7,424 bases of DNA, taken from the NCBI GenBank assembly GCA_035761045.1, contig DASTRU010000036.1, forward strand, positions 1 to 7,424, in the 5' to 3' direction. Shown here one piece after another: positions 5,789 through 7,424 of this stretch (within the stretch, counting starts at the first letter, position 1; each line of letters begins with the position of its first letter). The notes beneath the pieces were generated by a model. It was not told the DNA's origin and made no database searches. It saw nothing but the letters and a program-made list of their open reading frames with translations. Source of the stretch: DASTRU01 sp035761045 (GTDB taxonomy: Bacteria; Pseudomonadota; Gammaproteobacteria; Burkholderiales; Burkholderiaceae_E). Both the position numbers and the translations under genes were made by a program.

Positions 5789-6730
5789 ATGAATGACCGT
5801 CAGCAACAACCGCCGGTATCGATCAGCATTTCCGCGGTAGAGCGCGATACCGGTTTGTCGAAAGACACCCTGCGCGTATGGGAGCGCCGATATGGCTTTC
5901 CGCAACCCGCGCGGGATGCGTTCGGCGAGCGCATTTATTCGATCGAACAGGTCGATAAGTTGCGGGTGATCAAACGCTTGATGGACGTTGGGCATCGGCC
6001 AGGCAAGATCATTCATCACAGCGCGGAGCAATTGCACGAGCTAGCCGCCTCGCTCAGTGCGAGCGCGCGTCAGTCGATGACGCAAGCGTCGTCAGAAAAT
6101 TACGATCTTCAAGCGTTTCTCGATTTGGTGAAGACACATCGCGTCGAGGATTTGCGCCGCTTGCTCTCGCAAACCTTACTGCGTATTGGCTTGGCGCGCT
6201 TCGTCACCGAAGTCGTGGCGCCTTTGAACGAGATGGTGGGCGATGCATGGACGCGCGGATGGTTCGAAATTTTCGAAGAGCATCTGTACACCGAGTCCAT
6301 TCAAGTCATTCTTCGTAATGCCATCAACACGATTCCGCAGCCGGGCAAACGCCCGCGCGTGTTGCTCACAACGTTCCCGCAAGAGCAGCACGGCTTGGGT
6401 TTGTTGATGGCCGAAGCTTTGCTGTCACTGGAAGGCTGCCGCTGCATTTCGCTTGGCGTGCAAACGCCGATTTGGGACATCGTGCTGGCTTCCACCACGC
6501 AGCATGCGGATGTCGTGGCCTTGTCGTTTTCGGCGTGTTTGAACCCAAACGGCGTATTGGATGGACTATCGGAGTTGCGGCAAAAACTCCCACGCTCCAC
6601 GGAGATTTGGGCCGGCGGCTCGTGCCCCGTGCTACATCGCAAACCTCCAGCCGATATCAAAGTGTTCGGTCGACTCGACAGTATTTCTCCCGCCGTGATG
6701 GAGTGGCGCGAGCAGCGCGAGGGTAATTAA
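5789..6730 (+). CDS. MerR-family B12-binding transcriptional regulator (CarH/LitR type)
   Basis: A 313-residue regulator with three parts. The N-terminal MerR winged helix (about 11-75) carries the recognition region SKDTLRVWERRYGFP (24-38) and GERIY (46-50). A helical B12-capping domain (about 105-180) follows, then a Rossmann-like B12-binding domain (about 188-310). The cobalamin-ligand motif ExHxxG is intact (Glu199, His201, Gly204). The capping domain has Trp154, Glu164 and His165, the W-x9-EH pattern that in CarH covers the adenosyl group and supplies the second His ligand after illumination. It is therefore probably an adenosylcobalamin photoreceptor that represses in the dark and releases DNA in light. 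It is divergent from the peroxidase-folE2 operon and heads the photolyase operon. The start ATG at 5789 has only a weak AGG upstream; I found no clear promoter of its own. Confidence 0.92.
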   Translation: MNDRQQQPPVSISISAVERDTGLSKDTLRVWERRYGFPQPARDAFGERIYSIEQVDKLRVIKRLMDVGHRPGKIIHHSAEQLHELAASLSASARQSMTQASSENYDLQAFLDLVKTHRVEDLRRLLSQTLLRIGLARFVTEVVAPLNEMVGDAWTRGWFEIFEEHLYTESIQVILRNAINTIPQPGKRPRVLLTTFPQEQHGLGLLMAEALLSLEGCRCISLGVQTPIWDIVLASTTQHADVVALSFSACLNPNGVLDGLSELRQKLPRSTEIWAGGSCPVLHRKPPADIKVFGRLDSISPAVMEWREQREGN

Positions 6731-6758
6731 CCTCTTGCCGCGCACTGCTTCAATCACC

Positions 6759-6926
6759 ATGACGCGCGCCTTCAAAGGCAACAAAGCTTCATTGCCCTCT
6801 AAGCCATGCGCGCATTGCGCGCGCGTGATGACCTGGCGTAAAGCATGGGCCCGCAACTGGGATGAAGTGAAATACTGCTCCGACGCCTGCCGCCGGCTCG
6901 CCAAAACGGAGCGCGTGCGTGCGTGA
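6759..6926 (+). CDS. DUF2256 small four-cysteine protein
   Basis: A 55-residue protein recognised as DUF2256 from CxxC (Cys17, Cys20), the aromatic/basic core MTWRKAWARNWDEVKYC (24-40) and CxxxC (Cys40, Cys44). The four cysteines suggest a zinc-ribbon-like or other metal site. The molecular function is unknown. The family is commonly encoded next to cryptochrome/photolyase-related genes, as here. I chose the ATG at 6759, 28 bases after the regulator's stop, because family members begin shortly before the Lys-rich segment; a TTG at 6735 is an alternative and neither has a good Shine-Dalgarno. Its stop overlaps the photolyase start by eight bases, so the two are probably translated together. 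Confidence 0.88.
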   Translation: MTRAFKGNKASLPSKPCAHCARVMTWRKAWARNWDEVKYCSDACRRLAKTERVRA

Positions 6927-7424
6927 TCTCGTCTTAGTGCTGGGTGATCAACTTAGCTTTGAGAGCCCCGCCTTCGCGAATTTCGACGCCGCGCAAGACC
7001 GCGTGTTGATGATCGAGGCACGTGGCGAGGGCGAGTATGTATGGAGTCATAAGGCACGCATCGCCCTTTTTCTGTCCGCGATGCGCCATTTTTGCAATGA
7101 CGTGCATCGACGCGGCTGGCCGTACACCTATGTGCGGCTGGACGACGACTTACCTCATGCATTCGACGCGCGCCTAACGGCGCAGCTCCACGCCCTTAAA
7201 CCGCAACGCGTGTTGATGGTCGAGCCTGGCGAGTGGCGCATGCTCAAGCTGCTGCAAGACGCGTGCAGCGCCGCTCGCACGCCACTTGAATTACTCGACG
7301 ACACGCACTTCATGTGTTCGCGCAGCGACTTCGCGCAATGGGCGCGCAATAAACGCGAACTACGCATGGAATTTTTTTATCGGGAGATGCGTCGCCGACA
7401 TCGTGTGTTGATGGATGGCAAGGA
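6919..7424 (+). CDS. Cryptochrome/photolyase-related protein (FeS-BCP/PhrB class), N-terminal part
   Basis: The first 168 residues of a protein cut off by the window edge; full members have about 500 residues. Visible family signatures are LVLVLGDQLS at the start (4-13), SHKARIALFLSAMRHF (43-58), VEPGEWRMLK (101-110), FMCSRSDFAQWA (131-142) and LRMEFFYREMRRR (148-160). These form the N-terminal alpha/beta antenna-binding domain. Relatives (Agrobacterium PhrB, Rhodobacter CryB) repair UV (6-4) photoproducts or act as light sensors, using FAD, a ribityllumazine antenna and a C-terminal 4Fe-4S cluster; the FAD and cluster regions lie beyond the window. The start is the GTG at 6919, since an in-frame stop at 6868 leaves no ATG upstream and the family begins right at this sequence. 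It overlaps the DUF2256 gene by eight bases. The truncation is from the window, not a lesion. Confidence 0.93.
   Translation, partial: MRDLVLVLGDQLSFESPAFANFDAAQDRVLMIEARGEGEYVWSHKARIALFLSAMRHFCNDVHRRGWPYTYVRLDDDLPHAFDARLTAQLHALKPQRVLMVEPGEWRMLKLLQDACSAARTPLELLDDTHFMCSRSDFAQWARNKRELRMEFFYREMRRRHRVLMDGK

Overview
The window most likely comes from the chromosome of a betaproteobacterium (Burkholderiales or a relative). The best evidence is the minus-strand tRNA run Tyr(GTA)-Gly(TCC)-Thr(GGT) at the left edge. In betaproteobacteria this run normally leads directly into a tuf gene (then tRNA-Trp, secE, nusG), which would lie just outside the window to the left. Positions 1-61 hold no gene and are probably the tRNA-Thr/tuf spacer. 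Base composition is moderately GC-rich and even, and I see no insertion sequence, CRISPR array, prophage or transfer mark.

Layout, left to right. (1) Minus strand, 62-427: three tRNAs behind a near-consensus promoter at 442-470. (2) Minus strand, 472-3844: a tightly coupled three-gene operon of an FAD-dependent amine-oxidase-like protein, a DUF1365 protein and a CFA-synthase-like SAM methyltransferase, joined by two 4-base ATGA overlaps. (3) 3845-4011: a spacer with a candidate structured RNA or terminator whose loop carries a pyrimidine-rich anti-Shine-Dalgarno stretch. (4) Minus strand, 4012-5654: folE2, an exported glutathione peroxidase and a putative small exported protein, behind a strong sigma70-type promoter. 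(5) 5655-5788: a divergent control region with a 13-bp palindrome beside that promoter. (6) Plus strand, 5789 to the end: a MerR-family B12-binding regulator with the key residues of CarH/LitR photoreceptors, a small four-cysteine DUF2256 protein, and the first 168 residues of a cryptochrome/photolyase-related protein of the FeS-BCP/PhrB class.

Together the genes look like a light and photo-oxidative stress module. The regulator could sense light through adenosylcobalamin. The photolyase would repair UV damage. The peroxidase would remove lipid or other peroxides in the periplasm. FolE2 would supply pterin precursors without zinc. The methyltransferase operon would remodel membrane unsaturated fatty acids; related genes in other proteobacteria belong to singlet-oxygen responses. 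Gene identities are well supported by motifs. The joint regulation, the RNA element and the small exported protein are inferences.
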